A stretch of DNA of 64,000 nt from assembly GCF_018130825.1 (NCBI RefSeq), contig NZ_JAFCJS010000002.1, forward strand, positions 372,001 through 436,000, written 5' to 3'. The position numbers and the translations under genes are program-made. Origin of the DNA: Bradyrhizobium liaoningense. Its GTDB lineage: Bacteria; Pseudomonadota; Alphaproteobacteria; Rhizobiales; Xanthobacteraceae. Below the pieces are notes generated by a model that saw only the letters and a program-made list of their open reading frames with translations, had not been told where the DNA came from and made no database searches. Below are positions 16,638 through 25,686 of the stretch, piece after piece (position 1 is the stretch's first letter; each line of letters starts with the position of its first letter).

Positions 16638-17546
16638 ATGCGTCTTTCTACCATTGTTCTGGCCGTGACATGTCTTGCCGGCGCAGCCTCAGCCGAAGAC
16701 CTCACGGGCACGCTCCAGAAGGTGAAGGAGACCAAGAAGATCACGCTGGGCTATCAGGAGGCCTCGGTCCCGTTCAGCTATCTCGACGGCAACCAGAAGC
16801 CGGTGGGCTTCGCCATGGACATCTGCCTCAGGATCGTCGATGCCGTGAAGAAGCAGCTCGGCATGCCCGATATTTCCGTCGAGACCCTCGCGGTGACGTC
16901 GTCGAACCGCATCCCGCTGATGGTCAACGGCACGCTCGATCTGCATTGCTCGGCGACCACCAACAATGCCGACCGCCAGAAGCAGGTCGCCTTCACCAAC
17001 ACGCATTTCCTCAGCGCGACGCGGTTCGCGGCCAGGAAGGCGGCGAACATCAAGACCATCGACGATCTCAAGGGCAAAGCGGTCACGGCGGTTGCGGGAT
17101 CGGTGAACCTGACCCAGCTCGCCAAGGTCAACACCGAGCGCAATCTCGGCATCAACATCATGCCGGCCAAGGACCAGGCCGAGGCCTTCCTGCTGCTGGA
17201 GACCGACCGCGCTCAGGCCTACGCGCTCGACGATGTCCAGCTCGCGGTCGCGATCGCGCGCTCGAAGGACCCGCAAGCCTTCATGATCAGCGAGGAGACG
17301 TTCTCCAAGCCCGAGCCTTACGGCATCATGCTGCGGCGGGAGGATGCACCGTTCAAGACGCTGGCCGATCGCGCCACCGCGGAGCTCTATGCGAGCCCGG
17401 AGATCGAGGTGCTCTACCGGAAGTGGCTGGAATCCCCGACGCCGCCGAACGGTCTCAACTACAACGTCCCGATGTCGGCAGCCTTGCGCAATGCCTTCAA
17501 GAAGCCGAGCTCGAGCGCCGATCCTGACGTCTACGTCGTGAACTAA
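16638..17546 (+). CDS. Amino-acid-type periplasmic substrate-binding protein (PBPb / SBP family 3)
   Basis: The 302-residue protein has a signal peptide (MRLSTIVLAVTCLAGAASA) and the family 3 layout: KKITLGYQEASVPFSYLDGNQKPVGFAMDI near residues 35-65, TSNRIPLMVNGTLDLHCSATTNNADR, and KAVTAVAGSVN. It resembles glutamate/aspartate GltI-type receptors. GAGGAG about 8 bases upstream supports the ATG at 16638 over an in-frame ATG at 16614. No partner permease or ATPase is adjacent, so it is an orphan receptor or uses a distant transporter. Confidence 0.88.
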   Translation: MRLSTIVLAVTCLAGAASAEDLTGTLQKVKETKKITLGYQEASVPFSYLDGNQKPVGFAMDICLRIVDAVKKQLGMPDISVETLAVTSSNRIPLMVNGTLDLHCSATTNNADRQKQVAFTNTHFLSATRFAARKAANIKTIDDLKGKAVTAVAGSVNLTQLAKVNTERNLGINIMPAKDQAEAFLLLETDRAQAYALDDVQLAVAIARSKDPQAFMISEETFSKPEPYGIMLRREDAPFKTLADRATAELYASPEIEVLYRKWLESPTPPNGLNYNVPMSAALRNAFKKPSSSADPDVYVVN

Positions 17547-17555
17547 GGCGGGGCG

Positions 17556-18782
17556 TCAGCGCATCCGCGGCGTGTCGAGGAGCTGGCCTGCCAGCGCCGC
17601 GCCGATTGTCGCGATCGCGGCCATGACAAGCGCCCAGGCGACGAACAACCGATGACCGATCAGCGCACCGCTCAAGAGCGGCGCGCTGATATTCGCGCCT
17701 GACATCAGCGACTGGTTGAGGCCCATGATCATGCCCTGGCGGTTGATCGCGGTCGAGCGCGACAATTCCGCCGTCAGCGTGCTCCGCGCAAACATGGTGC
17801 CGACGATGATCAGTGTCAGGTTGACTGCGAGCAGGCCGACATTGTTCTCGGCTCCAAGGCCTGCAAAGCCGAGGGCCATGCAGGCGAATGCCGCCATCAC
17901 GATGCTGCGGTCGGATGCGATGAGGTTCACGCGTGTAATCAGGAGGCCCTGCACGACCATGTTGATGAAGCCGGCGTAAGCAAAGATCCAGCCGAGTTCG
18001 CGCGCGCCGAAGGCATGGCCGTCCCAGGAGAACCGCGCCGACAGGAACAAGCCGATCTGCGACAGAAACATCGAATTGACGAAGAAGAACACGATGAGCA
18101 GGCCGAGCAGGCGCCAGGCGTAGCGCATGCCGAACAGGCTGCGGGTCAGCGTCGGCTCGGGCACGCGATGCTGGTAGAGCGGCTCGGACGCCGGATGATC
18201 CGGCGGGAGCAGGGCGATTGTCGCGGCGATGCTGATCACGGAGAGTGCGGCCGCGGCCCACACCGGTGCGGTCTGGCCGTAATGGACGAGGAAGCTCGAC
18301 AGCGCCGGCCCGAGCAGGAGCCCGGTCCCGATCGCCCCGCTGGTCATGCCGAGCGCCTGCTTGCGGGTTGCGGGCGCGCTGTGCTCGGCGGCATAGGCAT
18401 GCGCGACCGAGATATTGCCGGAGGTCAGGCCATCGATGATCCGGGCCACGAACACGAGTGTCAGATTGCCGGCGAGCGCGAGCAGGACGAATCCGGTGAG
18501 CGTTCCGATCTGGCTGACGACCAGCACCTTTCGCCGTCCGTAGCGGTCCGAGAGAATCCCGACCACGGGCCCGGCGATGAGCTGGCAGACGGCGTAGACC
18601 GAGATCAGCGCGCCGAGCAGGAACGGCGTGGCGCCGAGCCGCTGCGAATAGAACGGCAGCAAGGGCAGGATGATGCCCATCCCGGTGGCATCCACGGCCA
18701 CGACCACGAAGGTCGGGACCAGCGTCAGCGCGCTGTGTCCGGCCATCGTCTCCGCTGCATGTGCCGGGGAACCCGGTCCCAT
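17556..18782 (-). CDS. MFS transporter, TetA/DHA1-like multidrug efflux
   Basis: The 408-residue membrane protein has about twelve hydrophobic segments and DHA1 motifs: motif A GILSDRYGRRKVLVVSQIG near residues 80-98, and motif C-like GAIGTGLLLGPALSSFL. It opens with VDATGMGIILPLLPFY, as in tetracycline and bicyclomycin pumps. It is divergent from a MarR regulator across a short region holding a palindrome, so MarR control is likely. The substrate is unknown. Confidence 0.88.
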   Translation of the reverse strand: MGPGSPAHAAETMAGHSALTLVPTFVVVAVDATGMGIILPLLPFYSQRLGATPFLLGALISVYAVCQLIAGPVVGILSDRYGRRKVLVVSQIGTLTGFVLLALAGNLTLVFVARIIDGLTSGNISVAHAYAAEHSAPATRKQALGMTSGAIGTGLLLGPALSSFLVHYGQTAPVWAAAALSVISIAATIALLPPDHPASEPLYQHRVPEPTLTRSLFGMRYAWRLLGLLIVFFFVNSMFLSQIGLFLSARFSWDGHAFGARELGWIFAYAGFINMVVQGLLITRVNLIASDRSIVMAAFACMALGFAGLGAENNVGLLAVNLTLIIVGTMFARSTLTAELSRSTAINRQGMIMGLNQSLMSGANISAPLLSGALIGHRLFVAWALVMAAIATIGAALAGQLLDTPRMR

Positions 18783-18835
18783 GGCGCCTGTCCTCGTTCG
18801 CTTTTGCGTGATCGCCGCTGCGATGCCGGGGTATA

Positions 18836-18848
18836 TAGTTGTAAACTA
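18836..18848. promoter_or_regulatory. Palindrome in the MFS/MarR divergent promoter, probable MarR operator
   Basis: TAGTTGTAAACTA has 5-base inverted arms (TAGTT/AACTA) around GTA. It lies 26 bases before the MarR ATG at 18874 and 54 bases from the MFS start, and overlaps a TATAGT-like -10 element. Such sites are typical of MarR autorepression. Confidence 0.65.
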
Positions 18849-18873
18849 ATAGTTCGTGTCCTATCTAATTTGC

Positions 18874-19347
18874 ATGGCTCCCTCGCAGGCTCATATCCAC
18901 GCCGAAATCGGCCGGCTCATCGCGCGCCTGGGGCGGATGTGGCGGCGCGAGTCGGATTCTGCTCTGTCCGAGCACGGCCTGTCCTATGCGACCGCGATTC
19001 CGCTGCTGGTGCTGTCGCGCCAGGGCGAGAATGTCCGGCAAGGCGTGCTCGCGGATGAGCTCGGCATCGAAGGGCCGTCGCTGGTGCGCCTGATCGATCT
19101 GCTCCAGGCCGAGGGTCTGGTCGAACGCCGGGAAGATCCGACCGATCGTCGTGCCAAAACGTTACATTTGACGAAAGCGGGCGCGGCCAAGGTCGAGGAG
19201 ACCAACCGGGTGCTGCGCCGGGTGCGGGCCAGCCTCCTGAAGGATATCGGGCCCGAGGAACTTGCGATAACATTCGAGACTCTTCAGCGCATCGAACAGC
19301 GGGCCAGTCGCCTGCAAGACGTCAAGACTGGTCCCGAAGCGAAATAG
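18874..19347 (+). CDS. MarR family transcriptional regulator
   Basis: The 157-residue protein starts MAPSQAHIHAEIGRLIARLGRMWRR. It has the MarR winged helix (QGVLADELGIEGPSLVRLIDLLQAEGLVERREDPTDRRAKTLHLTKAG, about residues 54-102), with the conserved D-R wing. It leads a FUSC/DUF1656/HlyD efflux operon with 2 bases to the next start, and is divergent from an MFS pump. A likely role is repression of both until a phenolic or other acid binds. An upstream GTG at 18856 is an alternative start. Confidence 0.9.
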   Translation: MAPSQAHIHAEIGRLIARLGRMWRRESDSALSEHGLSYATAIPLLVLSRQGENVRQGVLADELGIEGPSLVRLIDLLQAEGLVERREDPTDRRAKTLHLTKAGAAKVEETNRVLRRVRASLLKDIGPEELAITFETLQRIEQRASRLQDVKTGPEAK

Positions 19348-19349
19348 CC

Positions 19350-21398
19350 ATGCGCGCAGACGAGACGTTCCTGGTCCGCCATGCGGACCTCATTTTTGCT
19401 TTGAAGACGTTCGCCGCGTCGATGCTGGCGCTCGTCATCGCGCTCGCGATGGACCTGCCGCGGCCCTATTGGGCGATGGCGACCGTCTACATCACCTCGC
19501 AGCCGCTGGCGGGGGCCACCAGCTCGAAAGCGTTCTTCCGCGTGATGGGCACGCTCGTCGGTGCCGTCATGACGGTGGCGATGGTGCCGAACCTGATCGA
19601 TGCGCCGGAACTGCTCAGCCTTGCCATCGCGCTATGGGTCGGGCTTTGTCTCTATCTGTCGCTGCTCGACGGCACGCCGCGCAGCTACGTCTTCATGCTG
19701 GCCGGATACACGGTGGCGCTGATCGGTTTCCCCGCGGTGTCCGAGCCCGGCGCCATCTTCGATACCGCGGTGGCAAGGCTCGAGGAGATTTCGCTCGGCA
19801 TCATCTGCGCCAGCCTGGTCTCGACCATCGTGTTCCCTCGCAGCGTCGCGCCTGCCGTGGCCCACCGCGTCGATAGTTGGTTGGCGGACGCGCGCCGTCT
19901 CAGCCAGGTCGTGCTGCTGCGCGAGGGCACCAATGAGACCCGCCGCGGCAAGCGCCTCAAGCTTGCGATCGACATCGTCGAGATCGATACGCTCTCCACC
20001 CATCTTGCCTATGACCGGTTGACCGACCGCAATGCGGTGACGGGCCTCGGCGAGATCCGGCTCCGGATGTTGACGCTGCTGCCGGTGATCGCCTCGATCG
20101 AGGACCGGCTGGCTGCGCTCGGGGAGGACGCGCTGCGCCGGCAGCCCGAGCTGAAACAGCTGGTCGATGATCTTGCGCAATGGATCGTCAGCGACGTCTG
20201 CGCGCGGCAGCCGGCCGACCGGATCCGCGCCGCGATCGCGGAGCAGCAGGCGGTGCTCGACGACAGCGCCTCCTGGGAGCGGATCATCACCACAAGCCTG
20301 CTGTTGCGGCTGCGCGAACTCGTCGACCTCTCGCGCGACTGCCGCGAGCTGACCGAGGCGATCGCTGCGAACCGCAACGTCTCGGCTCTCAATCTTGCCT
20401 TCCATTCCGAGGCCGGCGCCGCGCCCGTGCGTCACAGGGATCGCGGTCTTGCGCTGTGGTCGGCGGCTGGTGCCGCCATTGCCATCCTGATCTGCTGCGC
20501 ATTCTGGATCGGGACCGGCTGGCCGGACGGTGCGTCGGCGCCGATGATGGCGGCGGTCGCCTGCTCGTTCTTTGCCGCGCAGGACGAGCCGGCGCGCTTC
20601 ATCCGCAGCTTTGGCCTGTGGTCGCTCGTCGCCATCGTCGTGGTCGCGATCTACCTGTTCGCACTGGTGCCCGCGATCTCCCATCTCGAGGTCCTGATCG
20701 TCGCGCTGGCGCCGACCTTCCTGGTCTATGGCTTCCTGATCAGCCGGCCGGCGACGGCGGGCACCGGCATGGCGCTCGCGGCGAACACTGCGACGCTGCT
20801 GGCGCTGCAATCGACCTACAGTGCGGATTTCGCCTCCTACGCCAATTCCGCCGTCGCCTTCTTCGTCGGCGTCGTCATCGCCGAGCTGGTGACGCGGATC
20901 GCGCGCGGGGTGGGCGCCGAATGGATCGCCAACCGCCTGGTGCTGTCGAGCTGGAAGACGCTCGCGGTCGCTGCCGAACGCCGCGGCAAGCGCGACCGCG
21001 CCGAGTTCGCCGGCCTCATGCTGCACCGGCTCGGGCTGCTGGTGCAGCGTATCGCCTTCCTCTCGGAGAGTGACCGGCGCGACGCCGACAGCCTGGTCCA
21101 GCTCCGCATCGGCATCAACATCATCGACCTGCGCCGCGCCCGCTACGGGCTTGCGGCATCCACCATTGCCGTCATCGACGACATGCTCGATCAGCTCGCC
21201 AAGGCCTGCCGCAGCTATGCGGGGAATGGAATGCCGGGCGAGCTGCTGACGAGCGTCGACCGGGCGCTGGCCCAGGCGGTGAAGGATCCCAATGACAGCG
21301 CGCGCGAGGACGCCCTGATCGGGCTCGTCGGCATCCGCCGCGGCCTGTTCCCGGACGCGCCGGCCTATCGGCCGCGCGCGGAGAGTGTTGCAGCATGA
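19350..21398 (+). CDS. FUSC family protein (AaeB-like efflux membrane component)
   Basis: The 682-residue protein has two blocks of hydrophobic segments (residues 10-150 and about 365-510) separated by soluble helical regions. This is the FUSC/AaeB architecture (DLPRPYWAMATVYITSQPLAGATSSKAFFRVMGTLVGA in the first block). AaeB-type proteins export hydroxylated aromatic acids with an AaeA adaptor. It overlaps the DUF1656 gene start by 4 bases (ATGA), and MarR is 2 bases upstream, so this is one transcription unit. Confidence 0.92.
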   Translation: MRADETFLVRHADLIFALKTFAASMLALVIALAMDLPRPYWAMATVYITSQPLAGATSSKAFFRVMGTLVGAVMTVAMVPNLIDAPELLSLAIALWVGLCLYLSLLDGTPRSYVFMLAGYTVALIGFPAVSEPGAIFDTAVARLEEISLGIICASLVSTIVFPRSVAPAVAHRVDSWLADARRLSQVVLLREGTNETRRGKRLKLAIDIVEIDTLSTHLAYDRLTDRNAVTGLGEIRLRMLTLLPVIASIEDRLAALGEDALRRQPELKQLVDDLAQWIVSDVCARQPADRIRAAIAEQQAVLDDSASWERIITTSLLLRLRELVDLSRDCRELTEAIAANRNVSALNLAFHSEAGAAPVRHRDRGLALWSAAGAAIAILICCAFWIGTGWPDGASAPMMAAVACSFFAAQDEPARFIRSFGLWSLVAIVVVAIYLFALVPAISHLEVLIVALAPTFLVYGFLISRPATAGTGMALAANTATLLALQSTYSADFASYANSAVAFFVGVVIAELVTRIARGVGAEWIANRLVLSSWKTLAVAAERRGKRDRAEFAGLMLHRLGLLVQRIAFLSESDRRDADSLVQLRIGINIIDLRRARYGLAASTIAVIDDMLDQLAKACRSYAGNGMPGELLTSVDRALAQAVKDPNDSAREDALIGLVGIRRGLFPDAPAYRPRAESVAA

Positions 21399-21601
21399 GA
21401 CATGTGATCGACATCTATGGCGTGCTGGTGCCGGCGCTGCTGCTGTGGATCATCATCGCCTACGTCCTCAGCGCGCTGTTGCGCCGCTTGATGCAGCGCT
21501 TCGACCTCTATCGCCTGGTCTGGCACCGCGCGCTGTTCGATTTCGCCATTTTCGTCTGCCTGCTCGGCGGCGTCGTCTATCTCTCGGAGTACCTCACATG
21601 A
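21395..21601 (+). CDS. DUF1656 small membrane protein (AaeX-like)
   Basis: The 68-residue protein has two transmembrane segments (about residues 10-28 and 47-64) and the DUF1656 pattern IDIYGVLVPALLLWIIIAYVL. Members are always found between FUSC and HlyD genes in aromatic-acid efflux operons. Both its start and stop overlap neighbouring genes by ATGA, showing tight translational coupling. Confidence 0.9.
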   Translation: MRHVIDIYGVLVPALLLWIIIAYVLSALLRRLMQRFDLYRLVWHRALFDFAIFVCLLGGVVYLSEYLT

Positions 21602-22464
21602 AGGGCAATCTTGCCTGGCTCGGCCGTATCGCGCTGACCGTCATAGCCGTCGTGCTTGCACTCGTCGTCGGACGCGAGCTCTGGGTCTATTACATGGAAT
21701 CGCCCTGGACCCGTGACGGCCGCGTGCGCGCCGACGTGGTCCAGGTCGCGCCCGATGTCTCCGGGTTCGTCACGGAGGTGCTGGTCAAGGACAACCAGAA
21801 GGTCCGCCGCGGCGACGTTCTGTTCCGGATCGACCGCGAGCGTTTCGCCCTGGCGCTGCGGCAGGCCGATGCGTCGGTTGCCGGTCATCAGGCCACGCTT
21901 GACCAGGCCAATGCCGATCTGAAGCGCTACAGCACGCTGACGACCGATGCGGTGTCGCAGCAGAAGCAGGAGCAGGTGCTGGCCACCCAGCTGCAGGCCA
22001 AGGCGGCCTTCGATGCGGCCGTCGCCGACCGCGCCGTGGCCCAGCTCAATCTCGACCGCAGCGAGGTCCGTGCCTCCGTGAACGGCGTGATCACCAACAT
22101 GGACCTGCGCCCCGGCGCCTATGTCACGGCCGGGAAGGGCGTGATGGCGCTGGTCGACACCGACACGCTGCATGTCGAAGGCTATTTCGAGGAGACGAAG
22201 CTCGCGCGCATCCGCGTCGGCGACAGGGTGCAGGTGCGCCTCATGGGCGAGAAGACCACGCTCACCGGTCATGTCGAGAGCATCGCCGCCGGCATCGAGG
22301 ACCGCGACCGCGCGGAAGGCGCGAGCCTGCTCGCCAACGTCAACCCGACCTTCAGCTGGGTGCGGCTCGCGCAGCGCGTGCCGGTGCGGATTGCGCTGGA
22401 CAATGTTCCGGGCAACGTGTCGCTGGTCGCCGGCCGCTCCGCGACGGTGGAGGTATTGGACTAA
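21598..22464 (+). CDS. HlyD family periplasmic adaptor (AaeA-like)
   Basis: The 288-residue protein has one N-terminal membrane anchor, then SPWTRDGRVRADVVQVAPDVSGFVTEVLVKDNQKVRRGDVLFRID, the lipoyl/barrel-sandwich start typical of AaeA/EmrA-like adaptors. A short hairpin and a second lipoyl half (RSEVRASVNGVITNMDL) follow. It bridges the FUSC component to an outer-membrane channel that is not encoded nearby. It is the last gene of the MarR operon. Confidence 0.92.
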   Translation: MKGNLAWLGRIALTVIAVVLALVVGRELWVYYMESPWTRDGRVRADVVQVAPDVSGFVTEVLVKDNQKVRRGDVLFRIDRERFALALRQADASVAGHQATLDQANADLKRYSTLTTDAVSQQKQEQVLATQLQAKAAFDAAVADRAVAQLNLDRSEVRASVNGVITNMDLRPGAYVTAGKGVMALVDTDTLHVEGYFEETKLARIRVGDRVQVRLMGEKTTLTGHVESIAAGIEDRDRAEGASLLANVNPTFSWVRLAQRVPVRIALDNVPGNVSLVAGRSATVEVLD

Positions 22465-22572
22465 CGCTGCGAGCAGATGATCGCGCTTGGCCTGGGGAAA
22501 ACCGGCGACGAGCGTTTCAATGCCAAATCGTAAGGCTAATCCTGACTCGCGTGTGTTGAGTCGGGGGACTGT

Positions 22573-22644
22573 ATGGGCGTTTGGTTTTTAGTCCTAGCAG
22601 CCTGCATCGTCGGCACGTTGCTCCTGTTGGCGTTCTGCCGATAG
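22573..22644 (+). CDS. Tiny putative membrane peptide (23 aa)
   Basis: ATG at 22573 to TAG at 22644 encodes MGVWFLVLAACIVGTLLLL followed by AFCR: a single hydrophobic helix with a basic C-terminus. A GGGGG run ends 5 bases before the ATG. It is the first of three very short membrane-like reading frames in this otherwise empty 660-base region. Size alone makes chance possible. Confidence 0.4.
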   Translation: MGVWFLVLAACIVGTLLLLAFCR

Positions 22645-22765
22645 CGCCGATTGCAGATGCAATTGTTGCCGCGAAGCATCAGCGAGCCGCGGAATAGCGG
22701 TTCCAGACCGATGGTTTTTGACTGTGCATGGATGAACGCGTTCACTTCCGGGATCGGAGGCGGAC

Positions 22766-22846
22766 GTGAGCTGGTTGTTAGTGTTTCTCATTGCCGCAAG
22801 CGCAGTCGTTCTGATCGCCCATGCGATTGACGCGATGCGTTCTTGA
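22766..22846 (+). CDS. Tiny membrane protein with HAIDAMR tail (26 aa)
   Basis: GTG at 22766 to TGA at 22846 encodes MSWLLVFLIAASAVVLI followed by AHAIDAMRS. GGAGG is 5 bases before the GTG. The single hydrophobic helix ending in AHAIDAMR closely parallels the 30-residue peptide at 31974-32066, which ends AAHALDAYR. Two independent copies with good ribosome sites argue for a real, unnamed small membrane-protein family. Confidence 0.55.
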   Translation: MSWLLVFLIAASAVVLIAHAIDAMRS

Positions 22847-22971
22847 TACGGCCTGTGACTCGGTTTCGTCGGTAGCTAGGTAAGAGCCGAAAATGTTCCG
22901 AGGCGGGCGAGCGTCAATTTGAGGAACCTGGCCCTGCGAGCCAGGGTTGTCACAGCAGGAGGAATACGATC

Positions 22972-23076
22972 ATGCTTGCGTTCTATCTGCCGTTCATCAT
23001 TTTCGGAGCGATGCTCGAAGCGATTTCGAATCAGAATGTATCTGCGCCCATCCAGGAGCCGCCAAGCTTCGACTAG
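22972..23076 (+). CDS. Small putative membrane protein (34 aa)
   Basis: ATG at 22972 to TAG at 23076 encodes MLAFYLPFIIFGAMLEAIS followed by a polar proline-containing tail (APIQEPPSFD). AGGAGG sits 9 bases upstream, a near-ideal ribosome site. The first 18 residues can span a membrane. Its function is unknown. Confidence 0.5.
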   Translation: MLAFYLPFIIFGAMLEAISNQNVSAPIQEPPSFD

Positions 23077-23105
23077 ACGCCGATCCCTTGGCGCAGTCTC
23101 TAGTA

Positions 23106-23123
23106 CCGACGCACCAGCGTCGG
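23106..23123. terminator. Short hairpin between convergent genes
   Basis: CCGACGC-ACCA-GCGTCGG forms a perfect 7-pair GC-rich stem with a 4-base loop, placed between the last tiny plus-strand reading frame and the stop of the minus-strand acyl-CoA dehydrogenase at 23125. There is no strong U-tract, so termination is only likely. Confidence 0.5.
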
Positions 23124-23124
23124 C

Positions 23125-24336
23125 TTAGATATTCGAGTATTTCTTCAGCTCGAATCGCGCGATCTGGTTCCTGTGAACCTCGTCCGGTCCGTCGGCAAGA
23201 CGCAGCAGGCGCGCGGTGGCGTAGGCTTGCGTCAAGCCGAAATCATTCGAGGTGCCGCCGCCGCCATGGGCCTGGATCGCCCAGTCGATGATCTGGCAGG
23301 CCATGTTGGGCACGGCGACCTTGATCATGGCGATCTCGGCTTTCGCGACCTTGTTGCCGACCGTATCCATCGCGTAAGCCGCGTTCAGCGTCAGCAGCCG
23401 GGCCTGCTCGATCATGATGCGGGCTTCCGCGATGCGCTCCTGCGTCACCGTCTGCTCCGAGACCGGCTTGCCGAAGGCGATGCGGCTGCGGACGCGGCGG
23501 CACATCTTTTCCAGAGTGCGTTCGGCGAGCCCAATCAGCCGCATGCAATGGTGGATGCGGCCGGGGCCGAGGCGGCCCTGCGCGATCTCGAAGCCGCGGC
23601 CTTCGCCGAGCAGCATGTTCGCCTTCGGGACTCGCACATTGGTGAAGACGACCTCGGAGGCCCGATCAGGCACGCCGTAGAAACCGAACACGGGCAGGGG
23701 CCGCTTGACCTCGATGCCCGGCGTGTCCATCGGTACCAGGATCATGGATTGCTGATTGTGGCGGTCGGGATTGCCAGGATCGGTCTTGCCCATGAAGATG
23801 CAGATCTTGCAGCGCGGATCGGTCGCGTTGGTCGTGTACCATTTGCGGCCGTTGATGACGTAGTGGTCGCCGTCGCGCACGATCGAGCTCTCGATATTGG
23901 TCGCATCCGATGATGCGACCGCAGGCTCTGTCATGGCGAAGCAGGAGCGGATTTCGCCCGCGAGCAGCGGCTTCAGCCAGCGCTCCTTGTCCTGCTCCGA
24001 CCCGTAGCGCTCCAGCACCTCCATGTTGCCGGTGTCGGGCGCGGAGCAGTTGAACACTTCGGGCGCCAGGTGCGAGCGGCCCATCACCTCGCAGAGCGGG
24101 GCATATTCGAGATTGGTGAGCCCGGCGCCATGGCGGGACTCCGGCAGGAACAGATTCCAGAGACCTTCAGCGCGCGCCAGCGGCTTCAGCTCCTCGACGA
24201 CCGGATAGACCTTCCACGGTCCGAGCTCTTCCGCCTCGCGATAGAATCGCTCCTCGTTAGGATAGATGTGCCGGTCCATGAAACTCTCGAGCTTGCGCTT
24301 GAGCTCGACGACTTTGGGCGACATCGGGTAGAGCAT
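23125..24336 (-). CDS. Acyl-CoA dehydrogenase family protein (ACAD10/11-like)
   Basis: The 403-residue flavoenzyme shows the ACAD signature [17 protein letters not shown] (residues 133-149), [27 protein letters not shown], and the FAD/substrate segment [41 protein letters not shown] near the C-terminus. It desaturates an acyl-CoA at C2-C3. Its length suits the bacterial family closest to human ACAD11. The downstream acyl-CoA ligase on the same strand suggests a small beta-oxidation-like set. Confidence 0.92.
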   Translation of the reverse strand: MLYPMSPKVVELKRKLESFMDRHIYPNEERFYREAEELGPWKVYPVVEELKPLARAEGLWNLFLPESRHGAGLTNLEYAPLCEVMGRSHLAPEVFNCSAPDTGNMEVLERYGSEQDKERWLKPLLAGEIRSCFAMTEPAVASSDATNIESSIVRDGDHYVINGRKWYTTNATDPRCKICIFMGKTDPGNPDRHNQQSMILVPMDTPGIEVKRPLPVFGFYGVPDRASEVVFTNVRVPKANMLLGEGRGFEIAQGRLGPGRIHHCMRLIGLAERTLEKMCRRVRSRIAFGKPVSEQTVTQERIAEARIMIEQARLLTLNAAYAMDTVGNKVAKAEIAMIKVAVPNMACQIIDWAIQAHGGGGTSNDFGLTQAYATARLLRLADGPDEVHRNQIARFELKKYSNI

Positions 24337-24368
24337 GTTTCGTCTCCTTGATCGGGCGGCAGCAGGGC

Positions 24369-25487
24369 CTATGCGACTTCGAGGTAGTCCGGCCCCGGCA
24401 GCGTCGGGAAGGGTGCCGTCGGCAGCGTCTGGTACCAGAACGCGACCGAGGCGATGTCGTCCTGCAGCGGAAGATATTTTCCGTCGCTGGCGCCGGGCAG
24501 CCAGCCCAGCGCCTGGATGGTCACGCGCAGATCGCTTCGGAAGCGGACGGGATCGGGGATGTGCCAGCGATAGAGGCCAAAGCGCTGCTGCGACCGGTAA
24601 ACGCCGTCGGGACGGATCACCTGCGGCAGGCCGGCATAGGGCGTGGTGAATTCCTGATAGCGCGATTGCTGGAACGGGGCCTGGCCGCCATGGGCGACAT
24701 GGGGATCGAAATTATAGGCGCCGCAGAAATAATCCTCGGTGCCGGTGCCGCAGATGGTCGGGAATGCGCCGTCGCCGTCGATGAAAAATTTGATCTCGCC
24801 TTCGCCCCACCAGCCATTGTTGTGGACGCCCCAGGCCATGTAGGTGCCGACATAGTGGCCCGCACCCTCAACGCCATCGAGGATGGTGTAGACCTCCTTG
24901 AAAGGAAGCGGGTTGGTGCGGCGGAACTGGACATGGAAATAGGCGCACTCCTCAGGGACATCGGTCAGCGTGTAGTTGATCTGGTAGTAGATCGTGACCT
25001 GCTCCTCGCTGCGGTTCTCCAGCGTGAAGCGCGCGCGTTTGCGGAACGGCATTTCCCAATAGCAGTTGAAGGCGCGGCCGGGATTGACGCAGACCGCGAG
25101 CGAGGAGACCTGCGCGAACTCCTCCCAGCCGCAGGCGAAGAAATCACCGGCCGGACATTCCACGCTCGGCTGTGTCTGATCGTCCCAGTAGACGCGCAGG
25201 ATCGAGTGGCGCAGGCGTCCGCGCGCCAGCGTCATCCAGATTTGCTGGATCGCGCCCTGGCCCTCGATGTCGGCGAGCGTGAACGTCGTGCCGGGCTCGA
25301 TGACGACGTAAGGAGAGACCTTCCAGCCCTGGCCGAGATCGCGGGCCTGACGCGCGGCGGGGCCGTCGACGGACATGCCGCCCTTGCCCTTCTCGCCGGT
25401 GAAGTTCTCCGGGCTGATCGAGCGCGTCAGCGCATTCGACAGGCGCGACAGGTTGCCGAGATGCATGCCCAATCCGGAAAACGTCAT
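24369..25487 (-). CDS. DUF2961 / glycoside hydrolase family 172 protein
   Basis: The 372-residue protein matches DUF2961, now GH172, whose known members act on fructofuranose dianhydrides and arabinofuranosides. Visible segments are [22 protein letters not shown] near residues 63-84, [27 protein letters not shown]-like text at about 133-158, and [26 protein letters not shown] near residue 240, which carries the Glu/Asp of the conserved GTGTEDY motif. No signal peptide is seen, so it acts in the cytoplasm. No other sugar genes are adjacent, so its role between two acyl-CoA genes is unclear. Confidence 0.85.
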   Translation of the reverse strand: MTFSGLGMHLGNLSRLSNALTRSISPENFTGEKGKGGMSVDGPAARQARDLGQGWKVSPYVVIEPGTTFTLADIEGQGAIQQIWMTLARGRLRHSILRVYWDDQTQPSVECPAGDFFACGWEEFAQVSSLAVCVNPGRAFNCYWEMPFRKRARFTLENRSEEQVTIYYQINYTLTDVPEECAYFHVQFRRTNPLPFKEVYTILDGVEGAGHYVGTYMAWGVHNNGWWGEGEIKFFIDGDGAFPTICGTGTEDYFCGAYNFDPHVAHGGQAPFQQSRYQEFTTPYAGLPQVIRPDGVYRSQQRFGLYRWHIPDPVRFRSDLRVTIQALGWLPGASDGKYLPLQDDIASVAFWYQTLPTAPFPTLPGPDYLEVA

Positions 25488-25580
25488 GATGTCCTCGATG
25501 CGGGGTTAGCGATGACCCCGTATATCGCCCCCGAATTGACCAAAACATGAAGATGATCGCGTTCGCGAAGATCTGCTTCG

Positions 25581-25661
25581 TAGCCCGGATGGAGCGCAGC
25601 GCAATCCGGGGTCGTGCGTCATGGCAAGATTCCCGGATTACGCCGCGCTCCATCCGGGCTA
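25581..25661. repeat. Interspersed palindromic repeat, copy 1 (TAGCCCGGATGGAGCGCAGC type)
   Basis: The outer 30 bases form an imperfect inverted repeat (TAGCCCGGATGGAGCG to CGCTCCATCCGGGCTA) around a variable centre. The same arms recur at 44067-44151. It lies between the GH172 gene and the acyl-CoA ligase. Confidence 0.85.
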
Positions 25662-25686
25662 CGAGGTCGACGCCTTTGCGCGCGGC

